A stretch of 41,659 nt of DNA from Actinomycetota bacterium (GTDB lineage Bacteria > Actinomycetota > Acidimicrobiia > Acidimicrobiales > Ilumatobacteraceae): assembly GCA_009927665.1 (NCBI GenBank), contig RFMM01000109.1, forward strand, positions 1 through 41,659, given 5' to 3'. Made by a program: the position numbers and the translations under genes. Under the pieces are notes generated by a model that was given only the letters and a program-made list of their open reading frames with translations, was not told where the DNA came from and searched no databases. This document shows, piece after piece, positions 32,796 to 40,303 of this stretch (position 1 is the stretch's first letter; each line of letters begins with the position of its first letter).

Positions 32796-33706
32796 CAACG
32801 ACAATCACTCGAAAATCATTTCCAGCGATGGGCGCAACAGTTTTCATCACTTTGGTAAGTGAACTCGGCGAGCGCAATGAGAGTGAGCTTCTACGGTCCG
32901 CTCAAAATCTCATCGAACGACTTGAAACTCTCTGGAGTAGGTTTCAGGAAACTAGCGAGATTTCCCAGCTCAATCGGGGCCGATCGACGGAAGACCTCAG
33001 TGAGGAAACTCGGATGCTTCTGATGCACGCCGAGATTGCCTCAATCGCAACTGATGGCATGTTTGATCATCGCGTTGGAAACGAAATGATCCGAGTTGGG
33101 TACGCGAGATCTCTCGTCAGTCATTGTTCGCCGATTGAGACAGACGCAATTAAACGCTCGGCGACAACATTCATCCCGCCGTCAACATCAATTGATGTTG
33201 GTGGAATTGGCAAGGGGTTTGCTGCTGACCTCACGGCGAAGTTTCTCCTCGAGTCCGGGGCCAATGGTGCGCTCGTCAGCATTGGCGGAGATCTGCGTTG
33301 TATTGGTTCACCTGACCAGGAGCAGGGTTGGACAATCGAGGTCGAACACCCATCCGGACACGGCGCCATAACTCATCTGACACTTGAAAACGGAGGTGTT
33401 GCAACGTCCAACCTTCTCGCACGTAGATGGAACGGAGCTTCTTTGCAGACAAGCCACCTCATTGACCCCAGAACTGGCTTCTCAATAGATCCCACAAGAG
33501 CTGAGATCGTCCAAGCAACAGTCGTCGCCGGGAGCGCCGCATGGGCCGAAGCCTTCGCCACTGCATGTCTCGTAGCCGAGGCTTCGGCCGCGATTGCCTT
33601 ACTCGATCGCAACGGAATTGCAGGCTTGCTTGTCAGGGCAGATGGATCATCTGTCCACAACTCCAACTGGAGCAGCTTTTCACCGTCTGCTAGCAGTCGT
33701 CGATGA
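32792..33706 (+). CDS. apbE: FAD:protein FMN transferase
   Basis: Attaches FMN covalently to Thr/Ser of target proteins, using FAD and Mg. The 304-residue product starts FPAMGATVFITL and carries SIDVGGIGKGFAAD, VSIGGDLRCIG and SHLIDPRTGF, the FAD-binding and metal-site motifs. It starts at GTG 32792, overlapping the upstream stop. Unlike many ApbE proteins it shows no signal peptide or lipobox, so flavinylation would take place in the cytoplasm. With the ferric-reductase-like gene downstream, it fits a flavin-based electron-transfer system across the membrane; the flavinylated protein is not evident. Confidence 0.93.
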   Translation: MTTTITRKSFPAMGATVFITLVSELGERNESELLRSAQNLIERLETLWSRFQETSEISQLNRGRSTEDLSEETRMLLMHAEIASIATDGMFDHRVGNEMIRVGYARSLVSHCSPIETDAIKRSATTFIPPSTSIDVGGIGKGFAADLTAKFLLESGANGALVSIGGDLRCIGSPDQEQGWTIEVEHPSGHGAITHLTLENGGVATSNLLARRWNGASLQTSHLIDPRTGFSIDPTRAEIVQATVVAGSAAWAEAFATACLVAEASAAIALLDRNGIAGLLVRADGSSVHNSNWSSFSPSASSRR

Positions 33707-33722
33707 ATCCTGGCTCTTTTTT

Positions 33723-34295
33723 GTGATCACAAATACCCAATTCTGGTGGCATCTTGCTCGCGCGTCCGGTGTTGTTGCATGGGTGCTACTGGGTCTCAGC
33801 GTGATGTGGGGCATCCTTCTAAGTTCTCGCGTCTTGCGCACCATTGACCGACCGGCGTGGTTGCTGGACCTTCATCGCTGGCTAGGGACATTGACATGGG
33901 CGACAGTCGGCGTGCATCTCCTCTGCCTCATTTTTGACAGCTACGTACAGTTTTCAATCGGCGATCTGCTCGTCCCGTGGCTATCTAATTGGAAGCCAGC
34001 CCCGCTGGCGTGGGGGATTTTCGGCCTTTACCTAATCGTTGTAGTTCAAGTGTCTTCGCGATTCATGAAGCGACTTCCACACAAGGTCTGGCACACCGTT
34101 CATCTTTTGAGTTACCCGTCGTTTGCAGTTGTCTCGATGCACTCATTCATGGCAGGGACTGATTCACACCGTGCGTGGTTCACAACATGTGGTGCGCTGC
34201 TGATTACTGGACTAGCTGTGCTGACTCTTGTGCGAATCATCCTCATTCGCCAAACGAGACTGACGAGTCAGGGGCGGGCGCGAGCCATTTCGTAA
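33723..34295 (+). CDS. Ferric-reductase-like b-type cytochrome (FRD/YedZ type)
   Basis: A 190-residue integral membrane protein with about five helices of the ferric reductase-like transmembrane family. The start region WHLARASGVVAWVLLGLSV is typical. Likely heme-ligand His residues occur in LLDLHRWLG, VGVHLLCLIF, WHTVHLLSY and SMHSFMAG, two on each side. GTG 33723, 17 nt after apbE, gives the expected N-terminus; ATG 33642 inside apbE is the alternative. It would move electrons across the membrane to or from the flavoprotein. YedZ/MsrQ relatives serve methionine-sulfoxide repair. Its 3' end overlaps trmH by 28 nt tail to tail. Confidence 0.85.
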   Translation: MITNTQFWWHLARASGVVAWVLLGLSVMWGILLSSRVLRTIDRPAWLLDLHRWLGTLTWATVGVHLLCLIFDSYVQFSIGDLLVPWLSNWKPAPLAWGIFGLYLIVVVQVSSRFMKRLPHKVWHTVHLLSYPSFAVVSMHSFMAGTDSHRAWFTTCGALLITGLAVLTLVRIILIRQTRLTSQGRARAIS

Positions 34296-35038
34296 CTGAT
34301 GATGGTGGCGGCCATTGCCACATTCAGGCTCTCTGCTCGCCCAGCGTGATCGATGCGTATCCATCCGTCGACGTTCGTTGCGAGTTCGGCAGACACACCA
34401 TGTGCCTCGCTGCCGAGCACCACGCACACTGCCCCGCTGAGATCGGCACCATCGAGCGCCGCAGAACCGGCTTGCTCGTGCGACGACGTTGCGAGCACTC
34501 GATAGCCAAGTGCCTTCACATCAGAGAGTGCCGCACCCTCAACGACTGCGACATGAAACAGCGCACCCGCTGACGCCCGCACCACCTTGGGGTTGAACGG
34601 GTCGACCGTGCCGCCACCAAGCACCACACCTGCAGCCCCCATGGCTTCAGCGCTGCGCAAGATGGTGCCAAGGTTGCCCGGGTCACTTACCGCGTCAAGA
34701 AACATCACCCACGGTGCGCCAGCTGCAGAGCTTTCGCCACGCGACCCAAGCCCAGCCGACGGTTTGAGTCGCGCAAGCGACGCCGTTCGCCTCGACACCA
34801 CCGCCAGGTTTGGCTGCGGTGATTCTGTCGAGGCAATGCGATCGAGCACGCCTTCACCAAGTTTGAACACCGGCGCGTCGCACTCGGCGACAGGCGCAGC
34901 ATCACCCGAGAAGAACTGTGCGAGCACATCCCACCCGCCGCGAAGAGCTTCGCCGATGAGCACCGCGCCTTCGACGACGAACGCCGACTCATCGACACGC
35001 GCCGAGCGTCGCGCCAACAGTCGGCGCAGCTGCTGCAC
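34268..35038 (-). CDS. TrmH/SpoU-family RNA 2'-O-methyltransferase
   Basis: A 256-residue SPOUT methyltransferase acting on tRNA or 23S rRNA with S-adenosylmethionine. An N-terminal substrate-binding part (about 1-90, FVVEGAVLIGEAL) is followed by the knotted catalytic domain: motif 1 DPGNLGTILRSAEAMG, motif 2 VLGSEAHGVSAEL and motif 3 AGRAESLNVAMAAT. The start is a GTG at 35038; an alignable N-terminal stretch (SHQRVQQLRR) continues just upstream without a standard start, so the true start may be a little longer. It follows rplT by about 30 nt, a common actinobacterial neighbourhood. Confidence 0.93.
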   Translation of the reverse strand: MQQLRRLLARRSARVDESAFVVEGAVLIGEALRGGWDVLAQFFSGDAAPVAECDAPVFKLGEGVLDRIASTESPQPNLAVVSRRTASLARLKPSAGLGSRGESSAAGAPWVMFLDAVSDPGNLGTILRSAEAMGAAGVVLGGGTVDPFNPKVVRASAGALFHVAVVEGAALSDVKALGYRVLATSSHEQAGSAALDGADLSGAVCVVLGSEAHGVSAELATNVDGWIRIDHAGRAESLNVAMAATIISYEMARARP

Positions 35039-35070
35039 CCGCTGGTGACTGAACCCCAGCGTGTCGTCGG

Positions 35071-35427
35071 TCAGACCAACGCCGCCTTCGCAGTGTCGAC
35101 CAGCTTCTTGAACGTCGCGGCATCGGTGACGGCGAGGTCAGCCAGCACCTTGCGATCGACTTCGACGCCCGCCTTGTTCAGGCCATCAATGAAGCGGCTG
35201 TACGAAAGGTCGTGCTGACGGCAACCGGCGTTGATGCGCTGAATCCACAGACTGCGGAATTCGCCCTTCTTCGCACGACGGTCGCGAAACGCGTATTGAC
35301 CCGCATGCAGAACGGCTTCGTTTGCGGCGCGGAAGGTGCGGCTGCGATCGCCGAAGTATCCCTTCGCCTTCTTGAGAATTGCCTTGTGCTTCTTCTTGGC
35401 GTGTACGCCACGCTTCACTCGTGCCAT
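35071..35427 (-). CDS. rplT: 50S ribosomal protein L20
   Basis: Binds 23S rRNA early in 50S assembly. The 118-residue product has the full L20 sequence pattern ([54 protein letters not shown]). A strong Shine-Dalgarno AAGGAG precedes the ATG. It is third in infC-rpmI-rplT; in other bacteria L20 represses this operon, and the leader here may serve that purpose. Confidence 0.98.
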   Translation of the reverse strand: MARVKRGVHAKKKHKAILKKAKGYFGDRSRTFRAANEAVLHAGQYAFRDRRAKKGEFRSLWIQRINAGCRQHDLSYSRFIDGLNKAGVEVDRKVLADLAVTDAATFKKLVDTAKAALV

Positions 35428-35469
35428 GGTGGGTGCTCCTTAGGTGTTGGTGGGTGGATGTGACTTGGT

Positions 35470-35667
35470 TTATCGCTCGGCGAGCAGGCGCTTGATCTTG
35501 CGCGCGTCACCGGGGTGAACGTCGACGGTGCCATCGAGACGGCGCGTGCGAGTTGACGGTTTGCTCTCGAACAGGTGCTGACGCATCGCTTGCTGACGGC
35601 GCAGCTTGCCCTTGCCGGTCTTGCGAAAGCGCTTCTTGGCGGTCTTTGATGTCTTCATCTTTGGCAT
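35470..35667 (-). CDS. rpmI: 50S ribosomal protein L35
   Basis: Small basic ribosomal protein, 65 residues. MPKMKTSKTAKKRFRKTGKGK is diagnostic. A strong AAGGAGA lies 8 nt before the ATG. It lies 28 nt after infC and 42 nt before rplT. Confidence 0.98.
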   Translation of the reverse strand: MPKMKTSKTAKKRFRKTGKGKLRRQQAMRQHLFESKPSTRTRRLDGTVDVHPGDARKIKRLLAER

Positions 35668-35695
35668 GTCGTGTTCTCCTTCGTGGTTTGCGTGA

Positions 35696-36271
35696 TTAGG
35701 CGATCTGAGTGTTGGGCTTGGCTTGCACCGTTTTCTTGGCGTTCGCTGCTGCCTTCTTGTCGGGCGAGAGCACCATCGTCATGCTGCGGCCGTCGAGTTT
35801 CGGATGCGTATCGACCTTGGCAATCGGGCCGAGTCGTTCGAGCACCGATTCCAAGACCTTCGCCCCGAGTTCGGGGTGGGCCATCTCGCGTCCACGGAAT
35901 TGCAGCGTCACTTTGACCTTGTGACCTTCTTCCAAGAACTCGAGCATGTGTCGCACTTTCGTGTCGAAGTCTCCGGTGCCGATCTTCGGCCTGAACTTCA
36001 CCTCTTTGGTGACGATCTGGATGGTCTTTTTGCGCGACTCTTTGACTCTTTGGGCTTCTTCATATCTGAACTTCCCATAGTCCATGATTCGGCAGACCGG
36101 CGGGTCGGCTTGGGCTGCGACTTCGACGAGGTCGAGATCGGCGGCTCGTGCCCTGGCGAGGGCATCTTCGATCGACACGATGCCAACTTGCGAACCGTCT
36201 GCATCGACAAGTCGCACTCGGGGAACCCGGATGCGCTCGTTGTAGCGCGGCTCATTGGTTGACGTGCTTAT
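35696..36271 (-). CDS. infC: Translation initiation factor IF-3, probable ATA start
   Basis: Prevents premature subunit joining and proofreads start codons. The track begins at a GTG (36217), which cuts off the conserved IF-3 N-terminus. The frame stays open upstream through STSTNEPRYNERIRVPRV, exactly the missing N-domain segment, to a stop at 36278-36280, with no ATG, GTG or TTG in between. The best start is ATA at 36271, giving 191 residues. Non-canonical AUU/AUC/AUA starts are a known infC trait that lets IF-3 repress itself. The ATA overlaps the stop of a short upstream ORF. C-domain motifs EVKFRPKIGTGDFDTK and VTLQFRGREMAHPELG are intact. Confidence 0.93.
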   Translation of the reverse strand: MSTSTNEPRYNERIRVPRVRLVDADGSQVGIVSIEDALARARAADLDLVEVAAQADPPVCRIMDYGKFRYEEAQRVKESRKKTIQIVTKEVKFRPKIGTGDFDTKVRHMLEFLEEGHKVKVTLQFRGREMAHPELGAKVLESVLERLGPIAKVDTHPKLDGRSMTMVLSPDKKAAANAKKTVQAKPNTQIA

Positions 36272-36306
36272 GACTGCTCACTGCTGTTCAAGCGGCTGGG
36301 CCTCCT
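36268..36306 (-). promoter_or_regulatory. infC initiation region: AGGAGG, 7-codon micro-ORF, overlapping ATA start
   Basis: Minus strand: a perfect AGGAGG (36306-36301), 9 nt, then TTG AAC AGC AGT GAG CAG TCA TAA (36291-36268). The TAA overlaps the infC ATA as ATAA. The AGGAGG is 29 nt from the ATA, too far for direct use, so ribosomes loaded at the TTG could terminate and restart on ATA. Inferred from the sequence alone. Confidence 0.5.
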
Positions 36307-36357
36307 GTGTAGTTGGAATACTGCGGAAGTCAGGAAGCCGCTGGGGCGTGTGCGTGC

Positions 36358-36392
36358 GTCGAGCACGACGCACCGCGTCGAAGGCGCTCGAC
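36358..36392 (-). promoter_or_regulatory. Structured hairpin in the infC leader
   Basis: Minus strand: GTCGAGC and GCTCGAC form an outer 7-bp stem enclosing an inner CGACGC-GGT-GCGTCG stem. It lies about 90 nt before the infC start, within the roughly 250-nt divergent region with the DUF1844 gene. It may be an attenuator or a protein (L20 or IF-3) target; no known class is matched. Confidence 0.45.
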
Positions 36393-36516
36393 CCACACCC
36401 ACTCACCAACCGACATCGCTGCCTTCGTTGGAATCTTGTGGCGAGGTGGAAAGGTGGCTTGCGCCTCCGATCACTTTGCCTTGCGTTGGCCGCCGAAACG
36501 GTGGCAACGCCTCCAA

Positions 36517-36522
36517 TAGCGT
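36517..36522 (+). promoter_or_regulatory. -10 hexamer TAGCGT of the DUF1844 gene
   Basis: TAGCGT, then 7 nt, then ATG 36530, with no Shine-Dalgarno. Leaderless pattern; supports the chosen start. Confidence 0.5.
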
Positions 36523-36529
36523 AGCGGCG

Positions 36530-36877
36530 ATGAGTGACGACTTCCTTGGCGACGAACTCGACGGCAGCGGTCATGCCGACGGTGATTCGACCGCGTTGTC
36601 TGAAGCACAGGCCGCACTCGATGACGCCCGCCGCCGCATCGCCGAGGCACCCGCCCAGGTCGTCGTGGTCAACCACGTGATGGGGCTCTACGAACTCGCG
36701 GCGATTCACCTGTCGTCGACTCCCCCGAAACTCACTGAGGCGTCGCTGGCAATCGACGCCATGGCCGCCATAGTCGAACGGCTGGGTGAACGACTCGGCG
36801 AGCACACCGAAACCATGCGCGATGCGCTGGGCAACATTCAGATGGTTTTTGTCGCGCTGCAATCGAAACAGGGGTAG
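36530..36877 (+). CDS. DUF1844 family protein
   Basis: A 115-residue acidic, helical protein found beside infC in many actinobacteria; function unknown. The N-terminal 40 residues are acidic and variable. The DUF1844 core runs from QVVVVNHVMGLYELAAIHL through LTEASLAIDAMAAIVERLGE to MRDALGNIQMVFVAL. ATG 36530 is preceded by TAGCGT and 7 nt; the track start at 36350 would run through the infC promoter region. It is divergent from infC and followed 28 nt later by rmuC. Confidence 0.85.
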   Translation: MSDDFLGDELDGSGHADGDSTALSEAQAALDDARRRIAEAPAQVVVVNHVMGLYELAAIHLSSTPPKLTEASLAIDAMAAIVERLGERLGEHTETMRDALGNIQMVFVALQSKQG

Positions 36878-36892
36878 CGAACACCCGCTTGG

Positions 36893-36898
36893 TACTGT
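36893..36898 (+). promoter_or_regulatory. -10 hexamer TACTGT of rmuC
   Basis: TACTGT, 7 nt, then ATG 36906, in the 28-nt gap after the DUF1844 gene. A second leaderless promoter within the pair. Confidence 0.45.
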
Positions 36899-36905
36899 CG
36901 CCGCC

Positions 36906-38098
36906 ATGGAGATTGTGCTCACCGTTGCTGTTGTCATCCTCACTGCTGTCGTGGTCTTTCAGGCTCGGCGTAAGCCAGCGTCGACGCCAGCCGTCACAAC
37001 GCCCCCGGTGTCACCCGACGACCTCACCACTCGCGTCGAGCTCGCCGCACAAAAGGCGCTCAACGACGCCGTCGCTCGCCTCAGCACCCAAGCCGAACAA
37101 GATCGCCAAGAGGCGATTCGTCTGGCCACCGAAACGGTTACCAAACAGAGCAACGATCTACTCGGAGCCAAGGCGCAAGTCATTGACGCGACATTGAAGG
37201 GCGTCACGCAAGACGTCACCAAGCGTCTATCAGAGATCAATACCGAATTGCAGAACCTTCGTGAGTCAAGCAGTAAGCAATACGGCAGTGTCGAAGAAGC
37301 CGTCTCGGCACTCGCCAAACGCACCGACAATCTCAAAGACATTCTCTCCAACTCACAGAAACGCGGTCAATGGGGAGAGCGCCTGGCAGAAGACATCCTT
37401 CGCTCTGCTGGGTTCGTTGAAGGAAAGAACTACTCCAAACAACAACAAATCGAGGGCGGCGGAAAGCCGGACTACCGGTTCGAGATGCCACCTGATCGGG
37501 TGCTGTTCATGGACGTCAAGTTTCCGCTCGACCAATACTCGCTCTACATCGCCGCCGAAGACGAAGCCGTGCGAGCAAACGCCAAAGTGCAGTTTCTCAG
37601 TGCTTACACGGCCACATCTCTGCGCTCGCCAAGCGTGAGTATGTCGACAAGGCCGAGAACAACACCATCGACTACGTGCTCATGTTCGTGCCGAATGAGA
37701 GCATCAGTTCATTCGTGCACGAAGCTGATCCCGAATTGATTGATACGGCGCTTGAACAAAAGGTAGTGCTCTGCACACCACTTACCCTGTACGCCTTCCT
37801 CGTTGTCATTCGCCAGGCCACTGACAGCTTTCATACCGAGAAAAACGCGGCTGACATCATGCGGCGAATCAACCTGTTTCACAAAGAGTGGGACAACTAC
37901 ACCAAAGCTGTCGACACCGTCGAAGACCAGTTCAAGAAGCTGGTCAGCGCAATTGAGTCGATCAACAAAGATGGCACCCGATTCAAGAAGCTCAACGTGC
38001 AGGTGCGGGAAATCGAGAAGATTCGCAAGCGTGAGGGCATCGCCGAAGTCGATGCTGCAGTTGCAGAAACTCTCGAACTCGAGTCAGGCGACGAGTAA
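36906..38098 (+). pseudogene. rmuC: DNA recombination protein RmuC, frameshifted
   Basis: RmuC proteins are membrane-anchored, coiled-coil proteins with a PD-(D/E)XK-like nuclease core that limit DNA rearrangements. Part one (from 36906) has an N-terminal membrane helix (EIVLTVAVVILTAVVVFQ), a coiled coil and the core start (SQKRGQWGERLAEDILRSAG, MDVKFPLDQY). After about 37600 the frame is lost; the matching continuation HISALAKREYVDKAENN, DYVLMFVPNES lies in the -1 frame and runs to the stop at 38098. Both pieces join into about 397 residues, normal for RmuC. One missing base near 37600-37612 explains it. No slippery heptamer was found, so it is a real mutation or an assembly error. Confidence 0.88.
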
Positions 38099-38102
38099 AG
38101 CG

Positions 38103-38122
38103 CGAATCAGCCATGCGATTCG
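38103..38122 (+). terminator. Hairpin between convergent rmuC and DUF2779 genes
   Basis: CGAATC and GATTCG pair around 8 nt, 5 nt after the rmuC stop. No T-run. Possible terminator for either gene. Confidence 0.35.
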
Positions 38123-38156
38123 GAGCTCGCGGTTCGCTGTTGACGGCGACCACGGC

Positions 38157-39965
38157 TCAGCTGCGCGGCGTCAGCCAGTACTTCCAGATCATCACCATCG
38201 CTGCGGTGTCGAGCCCGCAGTAGCGGTAGAGGTCGATCGCCAGCTGCTCGCGGTGCGCATCGTCTCCCCGCCTCGTGCCATAGATCAGATCTTGATACGC
38301 CCGCATCGCACCGACACCGTTGGTGACGCCACCACCATCGCCCTCATCTTCTGAGGTCTCTGCCAGCAGGTCGGTGGTCTCTGCGCGCACCAACGTTTGA
38401 TATGGGTCGATTGGCTGACCGTCTTCGCCGGGCCTGTAATACTGACGAAACCACGGATGCGACCAGAGTTCGCTCGCCTCTGACCAGACGGCATCAAGCA
38501 CCTTTTTGATCGAGTGACTGCCGCCCATCTTCGGGTGGCAGAAGAACCGCTTAGAGAGCTCAAGCATGTCGACGAGGCGTGGCCCGTCGGGCATGTCTTT
38601 TTCTTTCTCGTCGGGGCCGGCAAGCGGCCCGACCACACCCTGAAACCACGCGGCGAGCGACGCATCGAGCAACCCGCGTTCGCGCAACTGGCGACGCACG
38701 CCACGCAAGGTCGACTTTTCGTAGTGGCTCCACACCAGCACCGTGCCGCGCTCGCCGATGGCGTTGCGCAACTCGCGAATGAATTCTTCATTGGGGTATA
38801 CGTCTCGCAGATTGAGCCATTGCGAATGCTGTAGCTCGGTCGCATCGGGCGAAGTCAGCGTGTGGCAGCTGAATTGAAATGCCACCTGCTCGTAGGGCTT
38901 CATGCCGGGCAGATACGGCACGGGTATTCGCGACGCTTCAAAGTCGATGAAGTGCAGCGGATACTCCAGTGACTGCAGTTTCTCGACGAGTTCTGGCTCT
39001 TGCACCGGCTTGTTGGTGCGCAACGTCTGCACGTGGTGTCGACGCGGCGGGCCGTATGACTTGCCACCCTCAATCACTGCGTCGGGAATGTTCGCGAGCT
39101 CATAGTCGCGCCGGTCGAGCATTGCTGCTACAGCCGCGCCAAGTTCTTTGCCTCGAATGCCGTGCGGCAGGTCAATGACGTGTGCCCCACTCGGCGGGGT
39201 CTCACCCCAGCACTCGTTGAAACCGTTTGGCGCAAGGTGTGCACCGCGAAACTCACACTTCTTACACGGGTTTGCGGTGAGTGCGGGCGTGATGTCGGGT
39301 CGCTTGCCGTCCATGAACTCGAGCAGCATCGCCGCCGATTCGACTACCTCATTCATGAGGAGGTCAACGACGGCGGTGCAGTCGATGAACTCAAGAAAGT
39401 GATCGGCTGCGAGGGCCTTTGCGTCACCGGTGAACACAGCGCGGGGCTTGCTGCGATCAGCGTCGTCGTCAAGCAGATCGATGTTGGCGTAGATCGCTTC
39501 GAGGTTGCTTGGCTTGGTCTTGTTTACCATGCACAATTTCGGCGTGATCTGTAGACCTGGGTTGGCGGCCCGTGCGACCATCACCTGAAACGTGATGTCG
39601 AGCAAGTACTCACGCCAGTTGCCGAGTATCTCACCGTTCGTGCCGAAGAATTGTGCTGGGTCACCCGACTCGACACTTTTGGCCTTGATTTCCGTCAGCG
39701 TGGCGTGCTTGCCATCGGTCTCCCAACCATCGACGCGTGCGCTGTAGCGACCGTGCGTGAACGTCTCTTCAAACGTCGCGGCAGGATTGCGCTGCAACAT
39801 CACTGCGTGGGCGATGGCCTCGACCATGAATCCACCCTCGGCAAAGAACTCGAGCATCTCGTTGTCTTGCAGCGTGCTCGGGTACTTGGCCTTGTAGTAC
39901 CGCAGCTTGAACGGGCAGTCGCAGCCGAGTTTGAAGTTCGATTTGGTCAGGTGGTGTTGGGTCAT
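38157..39965 (-). CDS. DUF2779 protein: Cas4/RecB-like nuclease fused to DEDD-type exonuclease domain
   Basis: A 602-residue cytoplasmic protein with two predicted nuclease parts. Residues 1-260 look like a Cas4/AddB-type PD-(D/E)XK nuclease with an iron-sulfur cluster: Cys15 and Cys17 (GCDCPFKL), the active-site RVDGW Asp near 79 and TEIKAK (92-94), and the late Cys set CKKC (234-237) and Cys252. Residues 330-602 are DUF2779, with HFIDFEAS near 338-345 as a DnaQ-like DxE exonuclease motif and a later YCGLDTAAMV near the C-terminus. The ATG at 39965 follows CGGAG. Expected to degrade DNA or RNA; a defence or repair role is a guess. Confidence 0.82.
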   Translation of the reverse strand: MTQHHLTKSNFKLGCDCPFKLRYYKAKYPSTLQDNEMLEFFAEGGFMVEAIAHAVMLQRNPAATFEETFTHGRYSARVDGWETDGKHATLTEIKAKSVESGDPAQFFGTNGEILGNWREYLLDITFQVMVARAANPGLQITPKLCMVNKTKPSNLEAIYANIDLLDDDADRSKPRAVFTGDAKALAADHFLEFIDCTAVVDLLMNEVVESAAMLLEFMDGKRPDITPALTANPCKKCEFRGAHLAPNGFNECWGETPPSGAHVIDLPHGIRGKELGAAVAAMLDRRDYELANIPDAVIEGGKSYGPPRRHHVQTLRTNKPVQEPELVEKLQSLEYPLHFIDFEASRIPVPYLPGMKPYEQVAFQFSCHTLTSPDATELQHSQWLNLRDVYPNEEFIRELRNAIGERGTVLVWSHYEKSTLRGVRRQLRERGLLDASLAAWFQGVVGPLAGPDEKEKDMPDGPRLVDMLELSKRFFCHPKMGGSHSIKKVLDAVWSEASELWSHPWFRQYYRPGEDGQPIDPYQTLVRAETTDLLAETSEDEGDGGGVTNGVGAMRAYQDLIYGTRRGDDAHREQLAIDLYRYCGLDTAAMVMIWKYWLTPRS

Positions 39966-40091
39966 GTGGGCTCCGGGGTGAGACGGGCATCGGGCCCGAT
40001 TCCTCACCTTACGCATGGGGCATCACACGCTGTGACAGGCATGGCGCAGACTTCCCGGAATTCGACAGATCACGAGCTGTGCTGCGGGCCG

Positions 40092-40160
40092 CGTCACACC
40101 CGCCCTGCGATCGAGCCGTCACACCCGCCCTGCGATCGAGCCGTCACACCCGCCCTGCGA
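40092..40160. repeat. 25-bp direct tandem repeat, about 2.8 copies
   Basis: The unit begins CGTCACACCCGCCCTGCGAT and repeats exactly every 25 bp at 40092 and 40117; a third copy from 40142 matches for 19 bases then diverges. It has no spacers, so it is not a CRISPR array. It occupies part of the 287-nt gap between the DUF2779 gene and the 158-residue gene, where no gene is visible. Confidence 0.8.
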
Positions 40161-40303
40161 AGGTGCGTAACACCCTCGTGGCACGATTGCCATGGCGTCG
40201 GAAACGGCGTCACTTCATCCAGACGACCTGAGGGGCCCGGCCCGTTGAAGGTCACCAACCGACTTCGAGTCGGTGGTAACGCCGGATGCGATGAGGAGAC
40301 ATC

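Noticed and set aside
36278-36943. 221-residue minus-strand ORF covering the infC leader and DUF1844
   Set aside because: It is antisense to DUF1844 and rmuC with shadow-like composition; the region is better explained as leader plus divergent promoter.
37590-37620. Programmed ribosomal frameshift in rmuC
   Set aside because: No X-XXY-YYZ heptamer or downstream structure was recognised at the junction, and RmuC is not known to use one.
40092-40160. CRISPR array
   Set aside because: The 25-bp units are directly adjacent with no spacers, there are fewer than three full copies, and no cas operon is present; the Cas4-like domain in DUF2779 is not enough.
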